16,332 bases of DNA from Fluviibacter sp048859965 (lineage in GTDB: Bacteria; Pseudomonadota; Gammaproteobacteria; Burkholderiales; Rhodocyclaceae): positions 1 through 16,332 of the forward strand of contig JBLIZO010000092.1 in assembly GCA_048859965.1 (NCBI GenBank). Direction: 5' to 3'. A program made the position numbers and the translations under genes. Positions 7,559 to 15,406 of the stretch are shown piece after piece (the stretch's first letter is position 1; every line of letters starts with the position of its first letter). The notes beneath the pieces are model-generated. The model was not told where the DNA came from and searched no databases. It was given only the letters and a program-made list of their open reading frames with translations.

Positions 7559-8427
7559 AGCGCTTACGCCTCGCCTGTAGCGTGTCTCTCGTTCCGTTGG
7601 TGCTCATTAGCCTGCTGGCGCCCTGCGCCGCACATGCGATCTGCTATGGCGACCAGGCGCAGGCAAGCACCCCGCTGGTCTTCTCTCCGGTACCGCAATT
7701 CCCCGTACCAACCTTGTTCGCGCGTTGGGCGCCTGTTCTCGAAGCCGTCGGCAAGGCCAGCGGCGAATGCTTTGAACTGGTGATTCAACCGATGATCCCT
7801 GAATTCGAGAAAGCGCTTCTCAAGGGCGCTCCCGCAATCGCTTATGCCAACCCTTACCATGCGGTCATGGCCTACAAAGCTAAGCAGTATCAACCTCTGC
7901 TCGCCGACGGTTCCACGCTGCTGTCAGGCATTCTTGTCGCCAAAAAAGACAGCAACATCACGCAAGCCGCCGACCTGCAGAACCTGCGCGTCGATTTTCC
8001 ATCACCCAATGCTTTTGCCGCATCACTGCTGCTACGTGCACATCTACGGCAATCGAAGATCGACATTCGTCCGCATTATGTCAACACGCATAGCAACGTC
8101 TATCGCGGCGTACTGATCGGCGAAGCGGCGGCGGGGGGTGGCGTCAATCGGACGCTGGAGGGTGAGCCCGAAGAAATTCGTCAGAAGCTGCGTGTGATCT
8201 ATGAGTCGCCAGGTTACCGTTCGCATCCGATAATTACCAGCCCCAAGGTCTCCGCTGCAATCCGCGACAAAATTCTGCGCAGCTTTATTGCGCTGGAAAA
8301 AACAGAGCAAGGCCGTTCCCTGTTGGCTGGCGTACAACTCAATCAACCGATTCCGGTCTCCTATCACAAAGACTATCGGCCGCTTGAGGCGCTCAATCTG
8401 GAGAAACTGGTGGTCCTGGATGAATGA
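7555..8427 (+). CDS. Orphan PhnD-like periplasmic binding protein
   Basis: 290 residues with a signal peptide (hydrophobic core about 9-24, likely cut after AAHA at 28). It belongs to the PhnD/SsuA-like type II binding-protein superfamily: LVFSPVPQFPVPTLFARWAPVL (split around 41-62), GAPAIAYANPYHAVMAYKAK (91-110), SGILVAKKDSNI (124-135), DFPSPNAFAASLLLRAHL (147-164) and NVYRGVLIGEAAAGGGVNRT (181-200). Two cysteines of the mature form (30 and 72) could form a disulfide. No phosphonate transporter or C-P lyase gene is present. The gene overlaps the GGDEF-EAL gene before it by 4 nt and the diguanylate cyclase after it by 8 nt. I infer a sensor role for the following cyclase. The ligand cannot be told: the family includes phosphonate, phosphite and other oxyanion binders as well as signalling members. 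Confidence 0.85.
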   Translation: MKRLRLACSVSLVPLVLISLLAPCAAHAICYGDQAQASTPLVFSPVPQFPVPTLFARWAPVLEAVGKASGECFELVIQPMIPEFEKALLKGAPAIAYANPYHAVMAYKAKQYQPLLADGSTLLSGILVAKKDSNITQAADLQNLRVDFPSPNAFAASLLLRAHLRQSKIDIRPHYVNTHSNVYRGVLIGEAAAGGGVNRTLEGEPEEIRQKLRVIYESPGYRSHPIITSPKVSAAIRDKILRSFIALEKTEQGRSLLAGVQLNQPIPVSYHKDYRPLEALNLEKLVVLDE

Positions 8428-9610
8428 AACCGATCGCCCCGTCCAAGCCATCCCACCGCCACAGGACGGCATTCAACACCACTGGTCCTTCATTCGCGTC
8501 GGACTTTGGGCATCGCTCACCATCCTGGTCCTGCTCCTGTCGGTCGGTCTCTGGTCGTATCAGCAAACCAACCAGCTCGTGCAACAGTCACAGATGCGCA
8601 CCGGTAACGCCCTCGCTATCGGCCTGGCCAATGCCGTCGAAGAAAACCTGATTCTGCGGAATTTTGCGCAGCTTGAGGTGCAACTGCTGCAATTCATGGC
8701 CAATCAACAACTACAGCACGCTATCGTCGCCGATGCCAATGGCCTCATCCTTTCCGAAGCTTTGCGCGATCCGGCATCAGGCAAGGTGACCATCGTCTAC
8801 AACGATGCCGGCAAAACACTACCAACGCTGCAAGCTTCGCAAACATCGTATGACCATACCCTGGAAATTCTACAGCCGGTCGGCAGCCATACTAACGCAG
8901 GATGGATCGCCTTACGCATTGCGATGGGATCTGATAGCGCGCTGCTTGAAGGCATCCACCAGAAGCTCTCTTTGATCCTCGGTCTGGGTGCCATCGTTAT
9001 GCTGATGATTGTGGCATTCAGCTTACGCAGGACGTATAGCCGGGTGAAAACCTCACAAAGCCAGATGGAGGCGCTGAATGATTCACTGCATTCAGCGGCA
9101 TTTCACGACCCGCTGACGCAACTGCCAAACCGACACCTGTTACGCGACCGATTGAATCAGGCCGTTGCCCTCGCCGCCCGATCACGCAAACAGGTCGCCG
9201 TCTGTTATCTCGATCTGGACGGATTCAAGGCCGTCAACGACCAGTATGGGCACGATGCCGGCGACATCCTACTCTGTGAAATTGCCAAGCGCCTCACGCT
9301 GGCGCTACGGCAGCATGACACGGTAGCGCGAATCGGCGGTGATGAGTTTGTGCTGCTGATCACCGAGCTGCACGGCCCGGAAGACTGCCGGGGGCTACTG
9401 GATCGGCTGTTGATTGACGTGGCGCAACCTGTGGATATCGGCGGCCATCTGGTCAACGTCAGCGCCAGCATCGGCGTTGCCATGAGTCATGAACATGGTA
9501 TCGATCCGGTATCGCTGATTTCGCTGGCCGACAAGGCAATGTATCGTGCCAAAGCCACCGGCAAAAACCGCTGGCAACTCTACGAACCGATGGATGAACT
9601 CGCTGCCTGA
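8420..9610 (+). CDS. Membrane diguanylate cyclase with periplasmic sensor domain and I-site
   Basis: 396 residues. Transmembrane helices near 25-46 and 183-201 flank a periplasmic region of about 135 residues. A C-terminal GGDEF domain (about 215-390) has all key parts: FHDPLTQLPNRHLL (228-241), YLDLDGFKAVNDQYGHDAG (263-281), GGDEF (306-310) and an inhibitory RxxD site (RQHD, 297-300), so it should make c-di-GMP from 2 GTP with product feedback. ATG 8420 gives an 8-nt overlap with the PhnD-like gene; a longer open frame back to 8288 is rejected because it would lie within that gene. Its 3' end overlaps the convergent wecB end by 31 nt. The periplasmic part is the likely docking site for the PhnD-like protein. 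In E. coli the cyclase DgcJ specifically activates NfrB; this protein is a candidate for that role here, but I did not identify it as DgcJ. Confidence 0.92.
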   Translation: MNETDRPVQAIPPPQDGIQHHWSFIRVGLWASLTILVLLLSVGLWSYQQTNQLVQQSQMRTGNALAIGLANAVEENLILRNFAQLEVQLLQFMANQQLQHAIVADANGLILSEALRDPASGKVTIVYNDAGKTLPTLQASQTSYDHTLEILQPVGSHTNAGWIALRIAMGSDSALLEGIHQKLSLILGLGAIVMLMIVAFSLRRTYSRVKTSQSQMEALNDSLHSAAFHDPLTQLPNRHLLRDRLNQAVALAARSRKQVAVCYLDLDGFKAVNDQYGHDAGDILLCEIAKRLTLALRQHDTVARIGGDEFVLLITELHGPEDCRGLLDRLLIDVAQPVDIGGHLVNVSASIGVAMSHEHGIDPVSLISLADKAMYRAKATGKNRWQLYEPMDELAA

Positions 9611-10722
9611 AATTCTGCAACCTGACGCCCGCACAGAACATCGACAATACGTGCAGCCGCATGACCGTCCCCGTAAGGACTGACGTTGTCTGCAGCTGGT
9701 TCTGCTGCCAGCGCCGCGCGAGTCGCAGCAACAATCGCTACGCGATCAGTCCCCACCAGACGCGCTACCCCGGCCGACACAGCTTCGGGCCGCTCGGTCA
9801 CATCTCGCAAAACGAGCACCGGCTTACCGAGAAACGGCGCCTCTTCCTGGATACCACCCGAATCCGTGAGAATGAGTGTGGCGCGTTTCATCATCCAGAT
9901 GAAATCCAGGTAATCCAGCGGCTCAATCAGATGGATATTCGTATGCCCCACCAAGGTGGGCATCACCGTCTGACGCACACGAGGATTGAGGTGTACCGGA
10001 TAAACGACCTGAACGCTGCTGTCCTGGGCAATCTCGGCCAGCGCACGGCAGATCTGGACAAAACCATCACCAATATTCTCGCGGCGATGACCGGTCACCA
10101 GGACCAGTGGTTTCTCCGGCTGCAGAAACGGAAAACGTCGACTGATCCGCGCCGACAATGCCGCGTCTTGATCCAGACGCGCAGATATCAGCGCAAGTGC
10201 GTCAATGACGGTGTTACCCGTGACCACGATACGCCCGGACAAATGCTCTGCTTCCAGATTGCGCCGTGCGCTGAGCGTAGGCGCAAACATCAGCGTGCTC
10301 AGCACATCCACCATGCGGCGGTTTGCCTCCTCGGGGAATGGCCGCTGGATATCGCCCGTGCGCAAGCCGGCCTCGACATGGCCGACGGGCACGCCCAGAT
10401 GAAATGCCGCCAACGCCGTAGCCGACGCCGTCGTCGTATCGCCATGCACCAGCACACAGTCCGGGCGCCACTGCCGCAGCAAGGCGTCTGTTGCGCTGAC
10501 AATACGGACAAACAGACCATTCAATGTCTGATCGGGCATCATCACCTGCAGATCGTTATCAGGTGCAATATCAAAAAGCGCCAATACCTGATCGAGCATC
10601 TGACGATGCTGTCCCGTGACACAAACGCGCGATTCGATGCCGTCCGCTGCCGCCAGTGCGCGCACCACTGACGCCATCTTGCTGGCTTCCGGGCGCGTGC
10701 AGAAAATGGTCAGAATTCTGAT
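9580..10722 (-). CDS. wecB: UDP-N-acetylglucosamine 2-epimerase (non-hydrolysing), apparent ATC start
   Basis: Cytoplasmic enzyme that interconverts UDP-GlcNAc and UDP-ManNAc. Family motifs, numbered from the proposed residue 1: TRPEA (9-13), HGDTTT with Asp95, HVEAGLRTGD with Glu117, RPFPEEANR (Glu131), TGHRREN with His212, and TDSGGIQEEAPFLGKPVLVLR (about 286-306, split). Numbering agrees with E. coli WecB (Asp95, Glu117, Glu131, His213) only if translation starts at ATC 10722, which has GAGGA 7 nt upstream. No in-frame ATG, GTG or TTG occurs between the upstream TAG and ATG 10677. Starting at 10677 gives 365 residues and loses the nucleotide-binding loop. The loop itself reads FCTRPEASKM where the family has FGTRPEAIKM. 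It is divergent from nfrB; in E. coli WecB (NfrC) supplies UDP-ManNAc for the NfrB-made polymer. Function is confident, the start is not. Confidence 0.85.
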   Translation of the reverse strand: MRILTIFCTRPEASKMASVVRALAAADGIESRVCVTGQHRQMLDQVLALFDIAPDNDLQVMMPDQTLNGLFVRIVSATDALLRQWRPDCVLVHGDTTTASATALAAFHLGVPVGHVEAGLRTGDIQRPFPEEANRRMVDVLSTLMFAPTLSARRNLEAEHLSGRIVVTGNTVIDALALISARLDQDAALSARISRRFPFLQPEKPLVLVTGHRRENIGDGFVQICRALAEIAQDSSVQVVYPVHLNPRVRQTVMPTLVGHTNIHLIEPLDYLDFIWMMKRATLILTDSGGIQEEAPFLGKPVLVLRDVTERPEAVSAGVARLVGTDRVAIVAATRAALAAEPAADNVSPYGDGHAAARIVDVLCGRQVAEFQAASSSIGS

Positions 10723-10743
10723 GGTGATTTCCTCACACTCACA

Positions 10744-10772
10744 TCGATACGAATGGTGCTAGTATCTAACAA
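10744..10772 (-). promoter_or_regulatory. Possible wecB promoter
   Basis: On the minus strand TTGTTA (10772-10767) and TATCGA (10749-10744) are separated by exactly 17 bp, with a start expected near 10737, about 15 nt before the proposed ATC start. Each box matches the sigma-70 consensus only about 4 of 6. The GATAC/GTATC dyad (10746-10766) lies within it. This is a consensus match only. Confidence 0.3.
10746..10766. repeat. 5-bp dyad GATAC-N11-GTATC in the wecB/nfrB divergent promoter
   Basis: GATAC (10746-10750) and GTATC (10762-10766) form an inverted repeat with 11-bp spacing, one helical turn, between the two divergent genes. The size and spacing would suit a dimeric regulator. With only 5 bp per arm it may be chance. 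Confidence 0.25.
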
Positions 10773-10778
10773 CAATAA

Positions 10779-10784
10779 TAAAAT
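10779..10784 (+). promoter_or_regulatory. Possible -10 box for nfrB
   Basis: TAAAAT matches the -10 consensus 5 of 6 in an AT-rich patch 22 bp before nfrB. No acceptable -35 is visible 16-18 bp upstream, so an activator or an alternative sigma factor could be required. A start near 10791 would give a leader of only about 15 nt. Confidence 0.25.
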
Positions 10785-10805
10785 TACTATTGCATCTCTC
10801 CAACC

Positions 10806-13067
10806 ATGGTGATTCTGGATATCTTCACCACCTATCTGTATGGCATCAAGCTGATCGCCACACTGGTTGCTTTGTTCATTGCCGTCAGCAGTATCGACGA
10901 CCTGTTCATCGACGTCGCGTACTGGTGCCGAAGAGCATGGCGTTCGTTGACGGTGTATCGCAACCATCCGCCGCACGCCTACCAAAGCCTGTTCAGTTTC
11001 AAGGAAAAGCCATTGGCCATCATGGTGCCTGCCTGGCACGAATTTGGTGTCATCGGCAACATGGCACAACTGGCCAGCGAAACCATCGATTACGAAAACT
11101 ACGCTATCTTCGTCGGCACCTATCCAAACGACCCGAAAACCCAGCACGAAGTCGATGCCGTATGTGCGGTCTATCCGCATGTGCATAAAGTTGTTTGTGT
11201 CCGCCCGGGTCCGACCAGCAAGGCAGACTGCCTGAACAATATCGTTGATGCAATTCTTCAGTTTGAACAGCGTTGCAATATCGAATTTGCCGGGTTCATT
11301 CTGCACGATTCCGAAGACGTGATTGCCAGCATGGAATTACGCCTGTTCAACTCGTTGGTCAACCGCAAGGATCTGGTTCAGATTCCGGTGTATCCCTTTG
11401 AGCGCGATTGGCATAATTTCACCAGCATGTCGTACATGGATGAATTTGCTGAGGTGCATGGCAAAGACGTGGTCGTACGTGAGGCCCTGGCCGGCCAAGT
11501 GCCGAGCGCCGGTGTCGGCACCTGTTTCAGCCGACGCGCCATGATCGAACTACTGAAGTCCGGCGACGGTATCCCCTTTGACACCCAGAGCCTGACCGAA
11601 GACTACGACATCGGTATCCGACTCAAAGAAAAGGGGCTCAAGGAAGTTTTTGTCCGCTTCTCGGCAACGCTCAAGACCCTCAACGACTGGCGCATCGGTA
11701 GCGCTTTTGGCATGGGGTATCTGAGTTCGCAGGTTATCTGCGTCCGCGAATATTTTCCTGCAACCCTGAAGGCTGCCGTCCGTCAGAAATCACGCTGGAT
11801 TATCGGCATCGTGTTTCAGGGGCATAAAACGCACGGCTGGAAAAACTCCTGGATGCTGAACTACTTTCTCTGGCGCGATCGCAAAGGCATCTTCGCTAAT
11901 TTCGCCAGCTTCGCCGCTATCCTGATCTTTTTCCAGGCCCTGCTGCTCTGGCTGTATGAAAGCTTCTGGCCAAACGCCTACCGCTTCATGTCGCTCTTTA
12001 CCGACGATCCGCTGCTGGTCAGCCTGCTCTGGCTGAACCTGTTGCTCTTCTCCAACCGCGCTATACAACGTGTCTATTTTGTGTCGACCTATTACGGCCT
12101 GGCGCAGGGCTGTCTGGCGCTACCGCGCATGATCTGGGGCATCTGCATCAACTTTCTGGCTAACTGCCGAGCGATCGCACAAATCATTCGCGAAGGCGAC
12201 CCGCATCGCGTAGCCTGGGATAAGACCACACACGATTTTCCTTCCGTTGATGTTGAACTGACCGCCCGACACCGTATCGGGCAGATCCTGGTCGAACGCG
12301 GCGCCATCAGCGACGTCACGCTGGAAAAAGCCTTGCTCAATAATCGCAGCGGGCTACGCCTTGGAGCCTATCTGGTACAAGAAGGGCTACTCAGTGCTCA
12401 AGCCCTGTGCGAGGCCATCGCCCAGCAGGCCAATGTGGGCACTGACAGCATCGACCCTTATGCCATTGACACGCAGATTATCAGGCTGGTCGCTGCGCCT
12501 TATGCACGGCGCTACGCCATTCTGCCACTGCGCCGAGCAGAAGACGGCACGCTGATCCTGGGCTCCGAATCGGCGCTGGACCCGGTACTGCTGGCCGCAC
12601 TACAACGCAAGATCGGCCTGCCGGTACGCTATGTCATTCTGCCGCGCGGCCAGGTCACGGTCGGCATCCGCCACTGGTACAGTGAACCACCGCAAACGAA
12701 TCAGCGCCATCCGCTTGATGTCGCCGTGGCGCAAGGCCTGTTACAGCCGGCAACGGCTGATGCACTCTGGACGCGATATCTTTCGTCGCAAGTGCTACTC
12801 GCCGAGTTGATTACCGGCCTGGGGCACCTGGATCTGATCACGCTACGCACCATCCTCATCGATTATGAATCCAGCGATCTACGCATCGGCAACTATCTGG
12901 TGCAACAGGAGATCATCACGCCGAGCCTGCTTGCTTCGGCACTGGCATTACAACAGCACGTGCAGCATAACATCCATGATCTGATCGCCGATGCCGTACG
13001 TCAGGCAGCGACCGCCCCCGCAGGGGGCCATCTGGACAGCGTAACAGCGCCTAAGGCTGCCCCATGA
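10806..13067 (+). CDS. nfrB: NfrB: c-di-GMP-binding GT2 exopolysaccharide synthase (phage N4 receptor pathway)
   Basis: 753-residue inner-membrane protein, close to E. coli NfrB (about 745). N-terminal membrane helix about 10-30. A GT2 domain follows: IMVPAWHE (72-79), HDSED (167-171, metal-binding DxD position), TEDYD (264-268, catalytic-base region) and QKSRW (327-331, the QxxRW motif of processive synthases). Membrane helices lie about 366-386, 402-418 and 424-454. The C-terminal MshEN/T2SSE_N domain has RIGQIL (490-495), LGAYL (519-523) and the closing PYARRYAILPL (565-575). A second, weaker MshEN-like pair spans about 661-717, with RIGNYL at 693-698. In E. coli NfrB is activated by c-di-GMP and makes a ManNAc-based polysaccharide. 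The stop overlaps nfrA by 4 nt. No Shine-Dalgarno precedes ATG 10806 (CTCTCCAACC), so translation may be weak or leaderless. Confidence 0.9.
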   Translation: MVILDIFTTYLYGIKLIATLVALFIAVSSIDDLFIDVAYWCRRAWRSLTVYRNHPPHAYQSLFSFKEKPLAIMVPAWHEFGVIGNMAQLASETIDYENYAIFVGTYPNDPKTQHEVDAVCAVYPHVHKVVCVRPGPTSKADCLNNIVDAILQFEQRCNIEFAGFILHDSEDVIASMELRLFNSLVNRKDLVQIPVYPFERDWHNFTSMSYMDEFAEVHGKDVVVREALAGQVPSAGVGTCFSRRAMIELLKSGDGIPFDTQSLTEDYDIGIRLKEKGLKEVFVRFSATLKTLNDWRIGSAFGMGYLSSQVICVREYFPATLKAAVRQKSRWIIGIVFQGHKTHGWKNSWMLNYFLWRDRKGIFANFASFAAILIFFQALLLWLYESFWPNAYRFMSLFTDDPLLVSLLWLNLLLFSNRAIQRVYFVSTYYGLAQGCLALPRMIWGICINFLANCRAIAQIIREGDPHRVAWDKTTHDFPSVDVELTARHRIGQILVERGAISDVTLEKALLNNRSGLRLGAYLVQEGLLSAQALCEAIAQQANVGTDSIDPYAIDTQIIRLVAAPYARRYAILPLRRAEDGTLILGSESALDPVLLAALQRKIGLPVRYVILPRGQVTVGIRHWYSEPPQTNQRHPLDVAVAQGLLQPATADALWTRYLSSQVLLAELITGLGHLDLITLRTILIDYESSDLRIGNYLVQQEIITPSLLASALALQQHVQHNIHDLIADAVRQAATAPAGGHLDSVTAPKAAP

Positions 13068-15406
13068 AGCGCACTACGACGCGCTACGGCTCACACCTGG
13101 CCGTTCTGCTGTTGTGTCTTGGTTGTTACCTGCCATTGCTAGCGGCTGACAACCCTGCAACGACCACAGACCCGGATATTTCAGACTATCAGCGCTTTGT
13201 CAGCTATCCACATCTGGAAAAGGGGCTCAAAGCCTACGCGAATGGTGACCTCGGCCGCGCCATCGACGAATTGGCGCAAGCGAGCAAGCTCGCGCCACAA
13301 AGCCGTCAGATCGCCCTGCAGTACGCCACCGTGCTGGACGCTGCCGGCCAGCGTCGCAAAGCACAGGCGGTGCTTGCGCCCTGGATCAAGGACAATAATG
13401 CCGATGCGGCCATGCTGGCCGCCTACCGGCAAATGGGCTTAAGCCAACAGAAGGCCGATCTGGCGGCGTTGGCCAATGCATCCGATGCGGCCACCTTCCG
13501 GGCCCATCTGGCCGAAATCGACACACAATTCACCACGGCCTACGACGAATCGGTATACATCGGCGCACTGGCCGCCAGCCCGTATATCAGCGATGCCGCC
13601 CTGCTCGGCTACCCGCTGCGTTTTCAATCCAACCATGAGCTGCGCATCACCCGGCGGCTGGCTCTGTACCAGAATGATCCGGCCGCTACCCGCGCATTCC
13701 TGCTTCAGGTAAGGCCGCAGCTGCCCGACGACACCCGCCTCATGGATCAGGTCACCCAGCCCATGGCGCGCGCCATTGCCCGAAGCTGCGTGCCGCTGCC
13801 ATCGGCGAGAGATCGCACCATGCAGATCGAAATCCTTAAAGACCTGCGGGATTGTGATTGTCTGCGTTCGCAGTTTCTGCCCTACCAATCCACTATGAGC
13901 GCGCGCGACTGGGCCAATCTGAGCCAATGCTACCCGCAGGCGCCCGGCCTCGCGACATCGGCCGCACAACACGCTGCCGACAAAGCGCCCTCTGCCGCAT
14001 ATCTGAAACAACTGGCTTACACCGCCTATCAGGCCGAAGACTTCGCCAGCGCGCTCACCGCATGGCAACAGGTACCGCTTACCGCCATGTCGGTGCAGGA
14101 CCGACTTGCGGCGCAGACCACCGCCATTGCCGCCGGTGATTTCGTGTTCGCCGAACAACAGACACAAGCCTACATCGCGAGCGGTGCGCCGCCTGATCAA
14201 CGTTTCTACTGGAACAGCGCACTGATCGCGATTCACCAGAATGACTGGTCAACAGCCATGACCGCCCTGAACCGGGCCAACCAACTGCAACCCACTGCCA
14301 TGGCCTATGAAAAAATCGGCTGGATCGAAGCCCAGCACGGCAACCGGGAGGCCGCACTGGATGCCTACACTCGTGCCGTACACCTGGCGCCTGATGACTC
14401 ACAGATCCAGTCCGGCCTGGGCTATGCCGCCTACCATGCCGATGATTACCCACAGGCGCAGACCGCTTTCACGGCCGCGCTCAAAGGAAGGCCGGACGAT
14501 GTCGCGATTCAGGAACAACTGGCTTATACCCACCAGAAGCAAGGCAGTAATCCAGAGGCCATTCACTATGCAAAACTGGCCATCGACGACTATCAACGAC
14601 GCCGCCCCGATGAACTCCGTGAACGTGACATCAACACCGAGTTCGGCCTGCGCCGCATGAACGAAGATCTGGCGCGTCGTTGGTCGTTCACGATTGACGG
14701 TGCAGTCTCAAACCATCAGACGCCGCTCACCGGCAGCCCGCAACCGGGGCTGGCCTATCGCAATTACTGGCAGGCCGAAGCTGCCTATCGCCTCGGCGAC
14801 ATGGGCATCGACAATGGCCGCACCTTCTCCGCCTATACCCGACTGTTCTCCGGGAATGGCGCCGACAGCACCGTCCTGCCGACCAACTCACCCATGTTGG
14901 GCATAGGATTACGCTGGAAGCCGTTTACCGAACAGATCATCAACCTATCTGCAGAACAGCAAATCCCGCTCGACCATGTGCAGCAACAGAGAGACAACAC
15001 CATGCTGCGCATCAGCGGCTCATTCTTCAACGCGGGCCGTTTCAGCGACGACTGGCACCCCACCGGCAACGGCTGGGTGGCGCAGAACCTGTATCTCGAT
15101 GCCGCCTACTATTTGGCCAACAGCCTTTCCAGTTTGACAGCCGACTATCGCGTCAGCTACCACCATAAGGTCTTTCATGCCGAAACCCTGGAGCCCTATG
15201 CCCATGTGCAATGGAACACGCTGAACCAGGTCACAGGCGATGACGCGCGCCTCGGCATCGGCGCCCGCTGGAACATCTGGCGCAACGACGACAAATACAA
15301 TGCCTACGCCAGCCGCTACTTTCTCGGTGTGGAATTTCAGCACGCCTTCACGACCTATCTGAATGACAAAAACGCTGTGCTGCTCACGCTGGGGATACGT
15401 CTGTGA
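13064..15406 (+). CDS. nfrA: NfrA: TPR plus outer-membrane beta-barrel export protein (phage N4 adsorption protein A)
   Basis: 780 residues with a signal peptide (core 12-26, cut near LLAAD at 25-29). The periplasmic part consists of TPR-like helical repeats: clear ones at about 51-106, 312-337, 380-410, 412-443, 445-477 and 479-511. A segment at 240-290 has four cysteines (242, 264, 266, 289) that could form disulfides. From about 538 the sequence alternates like beta strands (RWSFTIDGAVSN, then many aromatic strands up to LLTLGIRL), the NfrA C-terminal barrel. The family member in E. coli is about 990 residues, so this is a short version. It is thought to carry the NfrB polymer across the outer membrane and is the surface part bound by phage N4. 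It overlaps nfrB by ATGA and the next gene by GTGA. A Shine-Dalgarno AAGG lies 7 nt before the ATG. Confidence 0.88.
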   Translation: MKRTTTRYGSHLAVLLLCLGCYLPLLAADNPATTTDPDISDYQRFVSYPHLEKGLKAYANGDLGRAIDELAQASKLAPQSRQIALQYATVLDAAGQRRKAQAVLAPWIKDNNADAAMLAAYRQMGLSQQKADLAALANASDAATFRAHLAEIDTQFTTAYDESVYIGALAASPYISDAALLGYPLRFQSNHELRITRRLALYQNDPAATRAFLLQVRPQLPDDTRLMDQVTQPMARAIARSCVPLPSARDRTMQIEILKDLRDCDCLRSQFLPYQSTMSARDWANLSQCYPQAPGLATSAAQHAADKAPSAAYLKQLAYTAYQAEDFASALTAWQQVPLTAMSVQDRLAAQTTAIAAGDFVFAEQQTQAYIASGAPPDQRFYWNSALIAIHQNDWSTAMTALNRANQLQPTAMAYEKIGWIEAQHGNREAALDAYTRAVHLAPDDSQIQSGLGYAAYHADDYPQAQTAFTAALKGRPDDVAIQEQLAYTHQKQGSNPEAIHYAKLAIDDYQRRRPDELRERDINTEFGLRRMNEDLARRWSFTIDGAVSNHQTPLTGSPQPGLAYRNYWQAEAAYRLGDMGIDNGRTFSAYTRLFSGNGADSTVLPTNSPMLGIGLRWKPFTEQIINLSAEQQIPLDHVQQQRDNTMLRISGSFFNAGRFSDDWHPTGNGWVAQNLYLDAAYYLANSLSSLTADYRVSYHHKVFHAETLEPYAHVQWNTLNQVTGDDARLGIGARWNIWRNDDKYNAYASRYFLGVEFQHAFTTYLNDKNAVLLTLGIRL

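Noticed and set aside
8288..8419. Longer start for the diguanylate cyclase
   Set aside because: It would overlap the PhnD-like gene by 140 nt; ATG 8420 gives the 8-nt overlap typical of this operon.
4125..8427. An ABC uptake system for amino acids or phosphonates
   Set aside because: No permease or ATPase gene is present, and both binding proteins are interleaved with c-di-GMP enzymes.
9661..10671. 336-codon plus-strand open frame opposite wecB
   Set aside because: Low-complexity, Arg/His/Gln-rich product with no family resemblance, antisense to a well-conserved enzyme.
9580..10722. wecB as a plain pseudogene
   Set aside because: The frame is full length with all catalytic residues in place; only the start codon and two loop residues are odd.
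13439..14236. 265-codon minus-strand open frame inside nfrA
   Set aside because: Antisense shadow in GC-rich sequence; the product has no motif and nfrA is supported by homology and overlaps.
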